Origin: Cannabis sativa
Taxonomy: Eukaryota > Streptophyta > Magnoliopsida > Rosales > Cannabaceae
NCBI RefSeq assembly: GCF_029168945.1
Contig: NC_083603.1
Location: 6,386,001 to 6,450,000 of the forward strand
Direction of reading: 5' to 3'
DNA length: 64,000 nt
Positions 10,701-21,550 of this stretch are shown here, piece after piece (position 1 is the first letter of the stretch; each line of letters starts with the position of its first letter). The notes under the pieces are model-generated. The model was not told the origin of the DNA and searched no databases. It saw only the letters and a program-made list of their open reading frames with translations. The position numbers and the translations under genes were made by a program.

Positions 10701-10810
10701 GGTTGACGGTAACACACATATGATCCAGGCCAACATGACATGCACAAAAACATATTTTTGAAAAGTACGGAAACATATGATCCAGGCCAACATGACATGC
10801 ACGAATTTGA
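10701..10810. repeat. Remnant of a hAT-like element with duplicated segment
   Basis: A phrase 'atatgatccaggccaacatg' plus 'acatgcac' occurs twice (10719-10743 and 10776-10800). The sequence then matches the 3' end of the element at 20682-21542 (gcacgaattt...gcattgcacatcatc), so a shrunken copy of that element sits at the same place in the PPR pseudogene. Confidence 0.55.
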
Positions 10811-11860
10811 GGCATTGCACATCATCTTACAATGTCTCGTACATTAAGAAGATGTTTGATAATTAAGAAAAGTTTGGTTTCATGAAATGTGATGATAACA
10901 GTTTTTGTAAGTAACTCAATGCTAGGTGAAGCAGTTAATCTATTTCTACAGATGGAGAATTGTGAAAAAGAACCTGATGCAGTCCCAATTTCTCGATATG
11001 AAGAAATGCTTTATTAGAGATATGTATGGTAAGTGTGGTTGTTTAGAAGAAGCAAGTAAAGTATTTAACAGTACGAATTGTATCATGGATTTCAATGATT
11101 TCAGCATGCATCTGGAATGCAAAATTTGGGTTCTGTTGCTTTGGTATGAGTTCAATTGGGTTGCAGCCATGTTGGATTTTTAAGTTGATGATTTACAAGT
11201 ATCAAATCGTTTCAGGGCTACAACACTATTCATGCATGCATGGTCGATTCGAAGAGATGCCAACAGAGCACAACGAAAGAGTTTGGGGGGCTTTGCTGAG
11301 AGGTGGCAAGAGGTGACCAGAGTTAGACTACTTATAAAAGCAGAGAATCATGAAAACTCTCAAGCTCAGTAATGTTGAGCTTAATTAGAAGATGGGAAAT
11401 TTTATTTACACCCAAAAATTTATAAAGACACCTCATTTTAATAATTTTTATTTTATATAAAATTTATATCTTCAATTGTATTAATTTTTGTTTAACTTTT
11501 TTCTTCTAATTCATATTCTTAAAAAAAATATACCTATTAAATAAAAATAAATTATATTTTAAATATTATAACAAAAAAATTAAAATAAAAAATTATATGA
11601 AATTTTCTTAGAAAAAAAATAAAAATATATATACATGAGTTAAAAAAAATTATGAAAATGAAATCAAAATAAGTATTGAAATTAACATAAAATAATGTGA
11701 GGAAAAAAATTTTAAAAAATATTTAGAGCAAATTTTAAAAATTATTTAAGTTTATGTTTTTTAAAATAATGGAGTGTATTTATCATTTTATAGGGTGTAA
11801 ATACAGCTTCCCTTAGAAGATTTGTACTTATGGCCCTGATAATATATGTACCATTTAAAT
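10811..11860 (+). pseudogene. PPR-DYW protein fragment (C-terminal half), copy 2
   Basis: Continuation of the gene begun at 8662. Recognisable pieces are SNSMLGEAVNLFLQME, EKEPDAV, the DMYGKCGCLEEASKVF motif, EEMPTEHNERVWGALL and KLSNVELN. Several frameshifts and deletions separate them. A 419-bp MITE (11394-11812) sits near the end, after which a few bases of PPR sequence resume. The DYW domain itself is missing here but survives in copy 3 (22400-22571). Confidence 0.8.
11394..11812. mobile_element. Mutator-like MITE (419 bp)
   Basis: The ends are GGGAAATTTTATTTACACCC and GGGTGTAAATACAGCTTCCC, inverted repeats with few mismatches. A perfect 9-bp target duplication TTAGAAGAT (11385-11393 and 11813-11821) fits Mutator-type insertion. 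The interior is AT-rich and non-coding. Confidence 0.92.
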
Positions 11861-11862
11861 TT

Positions 11863-12197
11863 GGGATAATTACATAAAGTATTATTTTTTGTAAAAAAAT
11901 TACATTTTTACGTTTAAAAATTTTTTTGTACATTTTTACGATTTTTCATAGAAATTAACAACAAGAAAACTACATAAAAATAACATTAAAATAACATCTA
12001 AATAATATCAAAACAACAACAAAAAATAATATACATATAGCAAAAAATTAACAATAAATTAACAAGAATACAATATAAAAAGACTGTATTTTCTGTAAAT
12101 AAAATTAAAAAAATCGTAAAAATATTTAAAATTCCGTGAGAAACCTTATTTTTGTAATTTTTTTTTTATTATTTTTGTGTATTTGTGAAATAATCCC
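11863..12197. mobile_element. MITE, 'GGGATAATTAC' family, copy 1
   Basis: Terminal repeats are GGGATAATTACATAAAG and, inverted, GGGATTATTTCACAAA. The body matches 45665-45975 over nearly its full length (for example 'aaaatcgtaaaaatattta'). The target duplication is not clean here but is exact for the second copy. Confidence 0.8.
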
Positions 12198-12430
12198 ATT
12201 ATTTTTTTCTTATTTAAATCATGGGCATTTGAACACAATTATAAATAGTTGACTAAATATAACACAAATTTATTTTTTTTTTGTGCCAAATTTAGTACAA
12301 AATTTTAAATCTTCCATTGGAGATGATCTTAGTGTGTCTAGTGATTCGTGTAGCAGTAGTTATTTAAGCTTCACAAGCCTAAATATTTCTTTCTCTATTA
12401 TCTATGATGTGATGTTTTATAAGTTTATTC

Positions 12431-12467
<37 letters not shown>
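12198..12467. other. AT-rich spacer with (AT)n microsatellite
   Basis: No gene is seen. The last part, 12434-12467, is a pure AT-dinucleotide run into which the Helitron appears to have inserted. Confidence 0.6.
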
Positions 12468-12470
<3 letters not shown>

Positions 12471-13130
12471 TTATATATTAAAAGTACTTATCTAACGGCA
12501 ATTCTTGGTTTAACGATTCTTGGTTTAATGATTCTTTTAGCCTTACATGATTAACTTAACAGACTGTTAACGTTAAACGTTAACAAATAAATAAACCCAA
12601 TAATTAAACCCAAAAAATTAAACAATTTTTTTTTAAATTGAAAAAAATATCTTACCCACATATCTCTCTAACAAATCCTACCATTTTTGAAATTTTTTTA
12701 CACGGTTAAATTCAAATTTCAAAAAATAAATCCAATAATTAAACCAAAAAATTAAATAATATTTACGATTAACTTACATATTTTTTTACACTGCTTCATT
12801 CAAATTTCAAAAAATAAACCCAATAATTAAACCAAAAAAATTAAACAATCTTTTTTTAAATTAAAAAAAATATCTACACGGTTAAATTCAAATTTCAAAA
12901 AATAAATCCAATAATTAAACCTAAAAAATTAAATAAACATATATTATAACCTTATTATTATTGTTTCCAATATGTTTTTACTGGACATAAAAGTTTAATT
13001 TAAATTTATTATTCAAATCTCTCTAAATTAAATATTATTTATTTTTTATTCATTTATTTCATTCCGAACTCATAATATAATATTTAATATAAAACATAGC
13101 ATACGTGCATCGTACGTAACAATATACTAG
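12468..13130 (+). mobile_element. Non-autonomous Helitron candidate (663 bp)
   Basis: It begins TCTTTATATATTAAAAG after an A and ends with a small hairpin (TACG-tgcat-CGTA) and the terminal CTAG followed by T. That fits rolling-circle insertion between A and T inside an (AT)n run, which continues on the far side (13131-13154). The interior has three related ~130-bp segments containing 'aaacccaataattaaacc' and ttcaaatttcaaaaaata. No Rep/helicase is encoded. It ends about 310 bp before CNL-B. Confidence 0.65.
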
Positions 13131-13442
13131 TGTGTATATATATATATATATATAAGGGAGACTCTCCTTTTCTTTCTTTTTGATTTTTTTATTCATGTAT
13201 AGAATAAAATACGCTCAGAAAACAAAAATATGTTTTGTTCATGCATAATGCTTATAATATCGTACATGCCCCTAACACAGTGTGTTGCTCAATTAATGTT
13301 GGGTCCATTAATTATATTATAAGAGTTGTTGAATATATGAGAACGATCATAATGAGGCCAACTACTCTTATCTTAATTATTCACTCACTCTCTCTAAGTC
13401 TCAACAATCTTCACTACTTTTCTCAGTTCATCAAGATTGAAA
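13131..13442 (+). promoter_or_regulatory. CNL-B upstream region and CT-rich leader
   Basis: After a (TA)n run (13133-13154) comes about 220 bp without any gene, then a CT-rich leader (tcactcactctctctaag, tctcaacaatcttcac) just before the ATG. It differs from the leaders of A and C, so CNL-B may be expressed from its own promoter. No clear TATA box could be fixed. Confidence 0.4.
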
Positions 13443-15953
13443 ATGGCAGATCTAGCTTACACCATAGCTGGAAATGTCTTGGACAAACTGGGTTCTCTTG
13501 CTTATCAAGAGGTTAGCTTGGCATGGGGCATGAAACAAGATCTTGACAAGCTTAAGCTAATCACATTAGCCCTCCAAGATGTGCTCCTGGATGCTGAAAC
13601 TAAGCAAGAAAACAACCCCCAGCTCAAAAACTGGCTCAATCACCTTAAGGATGTGTTCCATGAGGCAGTGGATGTGCTCGATGAATTTGAGTGTGAGTTA
13701 CTCAGGAGGCAAGTTGTCAAACAATATGCCTCTTTTGGTAGAAAGGTATGTCGTTTCTTTTCGTGGTCCAATCATCTTGTTTATCGTTTTAGTGTTGTTC
13801 ATCGAGTTAAAGAGATACGACAACAATTAGATGAGATTGCTAAGAATATGGAAACGTTTCATTTGATCAAAACTCAGCTGAATGTGCAACAAAACTCTCT
13901 CGTGTTGGAGAATAGAGTGATGACTCACTCCTTTGTTAACCCTTCGGATGTTATTGGTAGAGATCGTGAAAAAGAAGAGATCCTAGATATGATATGGATG
14001 GATGATCACAAAATTGAGAATCAAATTCCTGTGGTATCTATAATGGGAATTGGGGGTTTAGGAAAGACTACACTTATCAAATCAGTTTTCAATGATGGGA
14101 AGGTTGATGAAAAGTTTGATTTGAAGATTTGGGTTAGTGTATCTCTAGATTTCAATATCATTACACTAATGAAAGATGCTATTATGAGTGCAACTAATAA
14201 TGAAGCTGAGATTAGTAAGTTGACTAATTTAGAGCAGTTGCAAAGATCCTTGAGTGAGACTTTGAAGGATAAAAAGTTTCTACTTGTGTTGGATGATGTA
14301 TGGAATGAGGATCCTTTTAAGTGGCAGGAATTTGCGGAGTTGTTATCAGTGGGTTCTAAGAAAAGCAAAATTATAGTGACAACACGAAGTAGTAAAGTTG
14401 CTTCAATCATGGGTGGAACAGAACCTTATGAATTGAAGGGCCTACCTAAGAAGGATTCTTTGTCTTTGTTTTTCAAGTACGCATTTCAAGGTGAAGAAGA
14501 CGCATCAAAATATCCTGAACTCAAAAGAATTGGTGAAGAAATTGTGCAAAAGTGTAGTGGGGTTCCTTTGGCATTGAAGACTTTGGGCAGTCTCCTTCGG
14601 TTGAAGACTGGAGCTCATGAGTGGAAAAAGGTAAGAGATAGCAAAATTTGGGAGTTAGAACAAGAAGAAGGTCGCATTTTACCTGCATTACGATTAAGTT
14701 ACAATGCAATGTCTCCATCTTTGAGACAGTGTTTTGCTTATTGCTCTACTTTCGAAGAGGATAATTTGATGTCGAGATTGGATTTCATTTGTATTTGGAT
14801 GGCACTTGGAATCCTTCCTTCGCCTAAAAATAAAAAGGACCCCGAAGATATTGGGGACTCATGCTTTGTAGAGTTGTGCAACAGATCTTTATTTCAAGTT
14901 GATCCTGATGAAAATTATTTTGAAATTTTCTTTAGAGTGCATGATTTAATTCACAATCTTGCATGCTCAATAACCCAAAATGAGTGCTCAATTGTAAATT
15001 CCAACGACGATAGAAAGATTTCTGATGCGGTAAGATATTTAAGAGTTGTTATCAATGAGAATAACTTAAAAAAATTGAGTAAGCTAAAGAAACTAAAGAG
15101 TATTCATGTTAAGCGTACTGGAGATGAGAAGGATGAAGTTGTGCAGTTATTCCTTTCTACATGCATCTCAACATTCAAGCACTTACGAGTGTTTGATTTG
15201 TTAGATTTATCGTTCGAGGTGTTGCCTAATTCGATTGGGACCATGAAGCAGTTGAGATATCTTAACTTGACATGTAATGAAAAGATGAAGAGACTACCTG
15301 ATTCAATTTGCAAGTTGCAAAGTTTGCAAACTTTGATTCTTGGTGGATGTGTGGAGCTTGAGGAAATACCCAAGGATATAGGGAATTTGGTAAGCCTAAG
15401 GACTCTTTGGTTAACCACAAAACAGAGCTTTTTGGCAGAGGGTGGAATTGGACGCTTGAAGTCTCTTCGTTTGTTGATTATCGGTGAATGTAAAAATTTG
15501 AGATCCTTGCCCCATGACTTGATAAATTGCACTACATTACGTTCTCTCTCTATAGTTGTTTGTGATCAACTCAACTTGGCAAGTGAATTTATTAATAAAG
15601 ATGTTCAGTTGAGCCTCCACACATTTGTTATTTGTAGATTACCAGAGACAACAGATCTGCCCCAATGGCTCCAACAATCTGCTAAGACCCTACAAAAGTT
15701 ACATATTGAAGGTTGTCCCAACTTATCAAAATTACCGGAGTGGCTGCCAAAACTCACGTCACTTGAGAAGATTGTGATTAAGCATTGTCCAGAACTGTTG
15801 TCTCTTCCTGATGGGATGGAAGACCTCACTTCCCTCACACATTTGGAGATTGAATATTGTAATGCATTACAGGAAGCATGCAAACAAGAAGTAGGCTCAG
15901 ATTGGCATAAAATTGCTCATATTCCCAATCGTATTATTGGTGAAGCTGATTGA
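13443..15953 (+). CDS. CC-NBS-LRR disease resistance protein (RGA2/RGA3-like), CNL-B
   Basis: An 836-aa single-exon CNL with the same plan as A: CC domain, NB-ARC with GIGGLGKTT, LDDVW, GVPLAL, CFAYCSTF and VHD, then about 12 LRRs and the ending IPNRIIGEAD. The start is ATG at 13443 (aaaATGGCAGAT); the first two codons of a slightly longer open frame are not ATG. RNBS-A reads IWVSVSLDF where A, C and D have IWVCVSLDF. The N-terminal half is closest to A and C, while the 3' half and the 3' UTR are closest to C, including the 'tacatacatacatac' run downstream. It is intact and probably functional. Confidence 0.95.
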   Translation: MADLAYTIAGNVLDKLGSLAYQEVSLAWGMKQDLDKLKLITLALQDVLLDAETKQENNPQLKNWLNHLKDVFHEAVDVLDEFECELLRRQVVKQYASFGRKVCRFFSWSNHLVYRFSVVHRVKEIRQQLDEIAKNMETFHLIKTQLNVQQNSLVLENRVMTHSFVNPSDVIGRDREKEEILDMIWMDDHKIENQIPVVSIMGIGGLGKTTLIKSVFNDGKVDEKFDLKIWVSVSLDFNIITLMKDAIMSATNNEAEISKLTNLEQLQRSLSETLKDKKFLLVLDDVWNEDPFKWQEFAELLSVGSKKSKIIVTTRSSKVASIMGGTEPYELKGLPKKDSLSLFFKYAFQGEEDASKYPELKRIGEEIVQKCSGVPLALKTLGSLLRLKTGAHEWKKVRDSKIWELEQEEGRILPALRLSYNAMSPSLRQCFAYCSTFEEDNLMSRLDFICIWMALGILPSPKNKKDPEDIGDSCFVELCNRSLFQVDPDENYFEIFFRVHDLIHNLACSITQNECSIVNSNDDRKISDAVRYLRVVINENNLKKLSKLKKLKSIHVKRTGDEKDEVVQLFLSTCISTFKHLRVFDLLDLSFEVLPNSIGTMKQLRYLNLTCNEKMKRLPDSICKLQSLQTLILGGCVELEEIPKDIGNLVSLRTLWLTTKQSFLAEGGIGRLKSLRLLIIGECKNLRSLPHDLINCTTLRSLSIVVCDQLNLASEFINKDVQLSLHTFVICRLPETTDLPQWLQQSAKTLQKLHIEGCPNLSKLPEWLPKLTSLEKIVIKHCPELLSLPDGMEDLTSLTHLEIEYCNALQEACKQEVGSDWHKIAHIPNRIIGEAD

Positions 15954-16329
15954 TCATCACGAGGAGAAGGAAGGAAGAGGTATGCATCTACTTTTGTTGT
16001 TGATGTATACATACATACATACATTACATACATGGTATGGTATGGTATATACTCATGTTCCCTGTTCCATTCATGTTTGTTGATATTAATTAGTATTTTA
16101 TAACAGAGAGGAATGATAAGTTGTCAGTCCTTTAAAAAATTGAGTTCATAAAAAAAAATTGAAGGGCATTAAAAAATATATATTAGACCCTTTATTTTTT
16201 TGGGCCCTTTATTTTTCGGGCCTTATGCAATAGCTCATCTTGCACCCCATAAGGGCCGCGTATCCTTACATTAGTGTTGTTTTGTGATATTATTCAATAT
16301 TTTAAACAAGCTTTTATATGCTTTTGCAG
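15954..16329 (+). other. CNL-B 3' UTR and joint to block III
   Basis: 15954-16105 is almost identical to the sequence after CNL-C (26108-26270), including a tacatacatacatac microsatellite and ggtatggtatggtat. The match stops abruptly at gaggaatg (about 16107), where the duplicated bystin block begins. The 3'-UTR intron acceptor present after CNL-C is lost here. Confidence 0.65.
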
Positions 16330-17102
16330 TGTTGCATTGTTGAAACTTGCTGATATGGAATATTGTGGTACAACAAGGTACTCCAATACATTTTACACAT
16401 TGTATGTTAGAATAGAAGCATTGTATATTCTATAAGATGTTATCCATCAATGATTATTGATCTGAAATGTATTCTACACCCGTTCGCCAACTAATGATGA
16501 AACATAACCTATTTGACGTTTCAAATTGTTAATGTCTTGACATTGTTGGGTTTAAATACTTGCAGTTACTTTATAAAGATCCTTTTGGGGAAAAAGTATG
16601 CTTTTCCATATCGGGCACTTGATGCTTTTGTTGCACAATTTGTGAGATTTTCGAATGACACAAGAATTTTGCCTGTAATATGGCATCAATCGCTGCTTGC
16701 ATTCGTGCAAAGGTATTTAAACATTCAATTGGGTGTTCCAAGTAAGAGTTTGAGACTGGCAAAGTTATTGATTCTTTTACAATTAGGTGTCTTTTGTTAA
16801 CATAACTAAGATCGATATGTAATCATTTTCTCTGGTTAAATGTAGATTACTCGGGGTGAGAAGGAGGATGATCTTATGCTAATTGATATTCTTTGTCTTA
16901 CAATTGCTGTTTTTTTTTTCTTTATTTGTTTTTATTTTCATAGTTTCTTATGACTAAATAATTTAGCTGTCCCTATAGATTCAATGGTGATGTAATTTAT
17001 TGTTTCCTTGACCTTAAATTACCTTCCTCTATTTCTGTGATCAATAAGACTATTGAAGAAGATAGGTTTGATATTCCAGAGGTTCCTATGGAGGAAGATT
17101 GA
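16330..17102 (+). pseudogene. Bystin 3' gene fragment, copy 2 (more decayed)
   Basis: Same exon order as copy 1: LLKLADMEYCGTT from 16330, then KKYAFPYRALDAFVAQFVRF, PVIWHQSLLAFVQR, and the last exon EEDRFDIPEVPMEED with TGA at 17100-17102. The exon coding YKNELQKEDK is deleted, and most of the TPEIxRELxNSRNR exon is gone (only RGEKEDD remains). At the exon-intron border this copy keeps caaag|gtattt, giving the ancestral RYK codon, where copy 1 has a point change. Confidence 0.85.
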
Positions 17103-17896
17103 TCAATTACTTGCAAAGGTATTTTCTTATAATCCATTCTTGTGTTTTTGGCCTCAAATCATATTTTTATTTTAATGCCCTTTTCTCGGGTTTGCAAGGC
17201 TCGTTGTGTTGTTGCAGCATGTAAGTTTGTCGGAATTTAATCGTATATTTTGCTTTGCATCGAATTAAACCACATACTCGACTGCTTTTACGTGAGTTTC
17301 ATTTTTGCGAACGTACTCACCGGTGACAGAGGGTGTCAAGGGAAGTATACCATTTTCTTTTTCCAGGGAGAAGATATAATTCTGGGATTTTATATGTGAA
17401 ACATTTGTGCAGCTGAGTGGATTTAGTTTATAGTTTATTTATTATTATTTTTCCCCATCAATTTCTAAGGTTTGTTTGGAGTGTGGATTTTTTTTTTGTA
17501 GGTAAGAAAATGTAGAGAAATAAAAATGCAACATTTTCTTCTGTTGGATTTTGCTTGGATACAGTATGTGCAATTTTGTTTGGTGTTTGAAGTAATTTCA
17601 ATTATATAATATTAATTTACCAAAAATGAAAAAGAAAAACGAGAAAATTGTAGTAAAACTATCCGAGTTACAATTTCTGCTATGCTTAATTTTACAGTTT
17701 TTTTTGGAGCGAAATCAAACTTTAATTTTGTTTTGGTATTTACTATAGTGAGTAGTTAAATGCCAACTTGTATTGTTTATGTATATACAAGTGTACATGT
17801 GATATAATTTTATTGGTCAGTACCATTTTAATTTTTTAAATATTATGAGTAAACAATTTCAAGAGAATCATGGAATATACACTATAATTAATGTTT
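17103..17896. other. Non-coding part of duplicated block III
   Basis: Homologous to 1462-2406 but without the Harbinger MITE (empty site at about 17425). No gene is seen. Confidence 0.6.
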
Positions 17897-18534
17897 AAAC
17901 TTGCTTGTGCATGATAGCCCATTTCTGGCTAATGACTTGCTTGAAAGACTTTTTGATGAGTGCCCAAATATCAAAACACTCTAGAAACTCCATTCCAAGA
18001 TCTTTTCGACCAACATCTTCATTAGAATCCAACACTAGGTATTAAGGTTATGAGGGCTTATGCAGCCAATGGGGAAACAAGGATTACCCACCACATATTT
18101 GGTAAAATGCATGTGAAGTATTGTGGACAATGTCCCACATGGAATAAATGGTAGAGAATTGAGCCATATATAAGAACATGGGCTACTCCACTCATAGCCA
18201 ATTGGTTTTGAGATGGATCCCCATGATTCTCAACATGAAGAATGTTGTCTTCTTTAATGTCATGATCAGAAAGCATTGTAACAATTACCTGTATGATGAT
18301 GGTCTTCTTGTTTTTAAAAGCTGGATAATTACACATACCCTCGTGTCTTAAAGGCATGTTCAGCATCCCATTATTTGTGGGTTGGGTTGCAAATTCATGC
18401 TGCTGTTGTGAAAATTGGACTTGATATAAACTTGTTGTTGGGAATGGTCTAGTTTCCATATTATTGGAGGCACGATAAGTTCTTGATGAGATGCCGACTA
18501 TAGATGTTGTTTCTTGGAACTTGATGGTTGCAGG
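17897..18534 (+). pseudogene. PPR-DYW protein fragment (N-terminal part), copy 3
   Basis: VHDSPFLANDLLERLFDECPNI, a stop, then KLHSKIF, MRAYAANGETRITHHIF, KNVVFFNVMI, and in shifted frames WVGLQIHAAVVKIGLD, DEMPTIDVVSWNLMVAG. It is interrupted by a 117-bp insertion at 18119-18235. It ends at the repeat block; the next codons of the same gene resume at 19930. Confidence 0.85.
18119..18235. mobile_element. Short insertion with 5-bp target duplication (possible TRIM-type solo LTR)
   Basis: It splits the PPR pseudogene between ITHHIF and KNVVFF. Direct repeat TGAAG flanks it (18114-18118 and 18236-18240). It contains tgtcccacat, a TATA box (catatataagaa) and ends in CTCAACA, as small plant LTRs do. 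The copies at 2407 and 8662 lack it. Confidence 0.6.
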
Positions 18535-19929
18535 GTGTTGATAGATAAAAGGGCATAATAGTAAGAGTTATTACCTTTAATAAGAACCTTTGGTGAAACA
18601 CTTTAATGATGAGATACTACACAAGTTGGTCGATACAAATTGATAATAAGATAAGATTAGTGCAACTCGTTTGGGAGGTGGTATGTAGGGTAGATTTTAT
18701 GGAAGGTAGGTTAATACTTAGCTCCTATAAAAGGAAGATTGATGGAACTCACAACACACAACTCAGAAGCGCAGAAGAGTCTCTCTGTAAAACTAACTCT
18801 TATTTCATCATTATATTGTCTAATACATTCTATTTTTCTCTCTTACACACAACCATCCCATCTCATCACTTCTCTTTTGTACACAACCATCCCATTCCTA
18901 ATAGTCTTTTTAATTAATCACATTTATCATTCACCAGGCTGCCTGTTTAACAAGCTTCGATAAAAGACTAGGAACTTGTTTGGTTGTGTTTTCAGTTGTC
19001 AGTTTTTAAAATTGAGTTTTTAAAAGTGAGAATAAAAAATAGTTTTTTGTTATTTTAAAAATTTAATAGTGTTTGGCACAAATTTTTAAAAACTATTTTT
19101 AGATTTTTTCTTACGAAAAAAAATTCAATATTTTAGCACCATACCATGACATTAACCCATCCGGGTTTAGGTTCGGGTATGGTTTCAGGTCTAGGATCTA
19201 AGTATGTGAGCAGAATATAAAATATAATATGTTAGATAAAAAAAATTGTTTTTGAAAATTAAAAACAACATTTTGATGTTTTCTGTTTTCTAGTTTTTTA
19301 AAATTCAATTTTTTAAAAAACAGTTTTTAATTTTTTTTGCCAAACGACTCCTAATAGTTTTTAAAAACTGATTTCAGTTCTAAAAACAGAAAACAACTTT
19401 TAAACTGTAAAGCCAAACAACCTCTAGGCTTCTTATTTAACAAGCTTCTATAAAAATCATACTGCCTATTTTATAACCCTCTATGAAAGTCAGGCTGCCA
19501 ATTTCACAACCTTCTATGAAAATTAGGTTGCTTATTTCATAACCTTCTATAAAAAAAACTAAACTGTTCACACCACCTTCAAACACGTCGACAATCCTTA
19601 CAGTTTCTTTTTCTTCTTACAAACATAATTATATTGTCTAATACATCCTATTTATCTCACACAAAAAAGTAACCTAATCTAGGTTACCACACGTGCCCAA
19701 AAATAGACAGTATTTTCTCTTAATCTTTATAATCTTTTACATAAAGATGCAATACTGACTCCTTGCTACTGTAGATGTAGGGGAATAAAGTTTACTGAAC
19801 TACGTAATTTGTGCCTAATTTTATTTAAAGCAATGTATATGATATATGTGTGTATTTAAATTCATATATATATTTATATAATATGTGTATATTTAAAGCA
19901 ATATATATTTATATTATTAAATGTTTAGC
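18535..19929. repeat. Repeat block with LTR-like promoter signature, copy 3
   Basis: The most complete copy of the block seen at 2738 and 9088. It begins TGTTGATAGATAAAAGGGC and PPR coding sequence resumes just after ccctgaaca near 19947, so TGTT...AACA may be the termini of a solo LTR of about 1.4 kb (including a nested MITE). A convincing 5-bp target duplication is not visible. TATA box cctataaaag near 18723. Confidence 0.45.
18972..19424. mobile_element. MITE with GTTTGG-type inverted ends (453 bp)
   Basis: Ends GAACTTGTTTGG and CCAAACAACCTC are inverted repeats. A 3-bp TAG (18969-18971 and 19425-19427) flanks it, and the homologous blocks show the uninterrupted sequence aactaggctgc. The interior is T-rich with inverted 'ttttaaaaactg' motifs. 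Probably Harbinger-like; superfamily not certain. Confidence 0.75.
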
Positions 19930-20034
19930 TAGAATCCCTGAACACTCATAATGCAAGGTTTGATGATGCATTGGAAGTTTGTCAAGAAATGGAGTCTATG
20001 AGGCAAAGACCTAATGTTGGAACAATGGCTAACT
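19930..20034 (+). pseudogene. PPR-DYW protein fragment (middle), copy 3
   Basis: The frame reads NARFDDALEVCQEMESMRQR then PNVGTMA, the PPR segment that follows MVAG in intact relatives. It is cut off by a hAT element starting at 20035. Confidence 0.8.
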
Positions 20035-20663
20035 TAGGGGTGTTCATAAAATAGTCGATCTAACCCAATTCAATCTGCAAAATGCGGATATTTGCACTTG
20101 TGCAGGTTGGATGTTGATTGACATGTAAAAGTAACCGATCCAATCTAATCCATACACATTTATAAAAAAAAAAATAAAAAATTATACATACAAATAATAT
20201 TTTAAAGTAAAAAAATAGTAATTTAAAAATCTAATACATATAACACAATTATATTTTAAATTAATAGATTAAATATATATTCCATTCTTAAATATAATTT
20301 TTTTTCTACATACAATTTAAAAATAAATTAACAAGTTCTTTGTACATACAATTTTTTTTTTCTTCCTTTGAATTTGTTATTTGTTATTTTCTTTATTTTA
20401 ATTTATTGTTAGAGACATGAAACAATAATGTGTTTTATTTTTTTGCTAGTTATGTGGATTTTTTTTTTCATAAATATTAAATAATTTAATATAAAAAAGT
20501 AACCAATCCAAAATAACCGATCTAATCCGCACTTTTGCGAATTGGATTGGATTTGAGCTATTGTGTGGATTGGATTGGATCCAAAAATACAAAATCCACA
20601 CTTAGTGCGGATAAGATACACTATGAGCAAAATAGTGCATATTCGATTTGATGAACACCTCTA
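20035..20663. mobile_element. Non-autonomous hAT element (629 bp)
   Basis: Ends TAGGGGTGTTCA and TGAACACCTCTA, with exact 8-bp target duplication GGCTAACT (20027-20034 and 20664-20671). It is rich in 'gattggattggat' and aatccgcac motifs near its ends. It inserted into the PPR pseudogene. Same family as the elements at 26721 and 30153. Confidence 0.93.
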
Positions 20664-20681
20664 GGCTAACTAACACATCTA

Positions 20682-21542
20682 GTGTTTTAAATATGAGACG
20701 AGCTTTTTGACATAACACGAAATTGGCATGAGCTTGGAAGATACGAGCACGACTAGATATGAAAAAAAATGGGTTTGGGCACGATACGACACGTGCTATA
20801 AATTGGCACGAGACGACATAGCAAATATGTGATTAAGCACGACATGACACGAGAAGCACAACAGACTCAACACATAAGCACGAATAGACTAGTCCAAAAG
20901 GCACGACACGCGACAAGCCCGAAAAGCGCGACACGAAACATTAAAAAATCCTATATTTTAATAATAATAATAATATATGTATTTGTCAATGATAAAATAA
21001 TTATAAAATTTAAATAACACTAAATATTATAATTCTATAAATTTAAAATTATTAAATCTAAAAAAAAATAAAATTATTAAAAAATATAAAACTAAAACTA
21101 TATATTAATTTATTTATAGAGTGTGATATAAAAATTTAAGATTTTATAGGTAAATATTTAAATTCTAATAATTTTAATTTTTTTTTATATGACTGCTTAA
21201 AATATTATTGAAGGATTACATAAATATAATTGAAACTATAAAATATACATATAATTTAGTAATTAACTCATTAATTGTAAAAAAAAAATGCAAAAAAGTA
21301 AAATGCAAACTTGAGCCCGGATATGAAAACGATCTAATCTTTTTAAGAAAAGTGGACTGATACGAACAAAGCACGGTACGAATCCGAGCAAAGCACGACA
21401 TGAAAATACCGAGCCTACCCTTTGAAAATGGTGGCGCAGTACAGTAAGACCCATATAGGGCATAACACATCACAACCCATATTTTGAAAAGCACAGAAAA
21501 TATGGGCCGAGCCAGTACGACGCGCACGAATTTACAACATTG
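20682..21542. mobile_element. hAT-like non-autonomous element with GCACGACACGA repeats
   Basis: It begins GTGTTTTAAAT and ends ATTTACAACATTG, imperfect inverted repeats. CACATCTA / CACATCAT (20674-20681 and 21543-21550) is a near-perfect 8-bp target duplication. Subterminal gcacgacacgac-type motifs recur at both ends in opposite orientation. PPR sequence resumes right after it. Confidence 0.75.
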
Positions 21543-21550
21543 CACATCAT

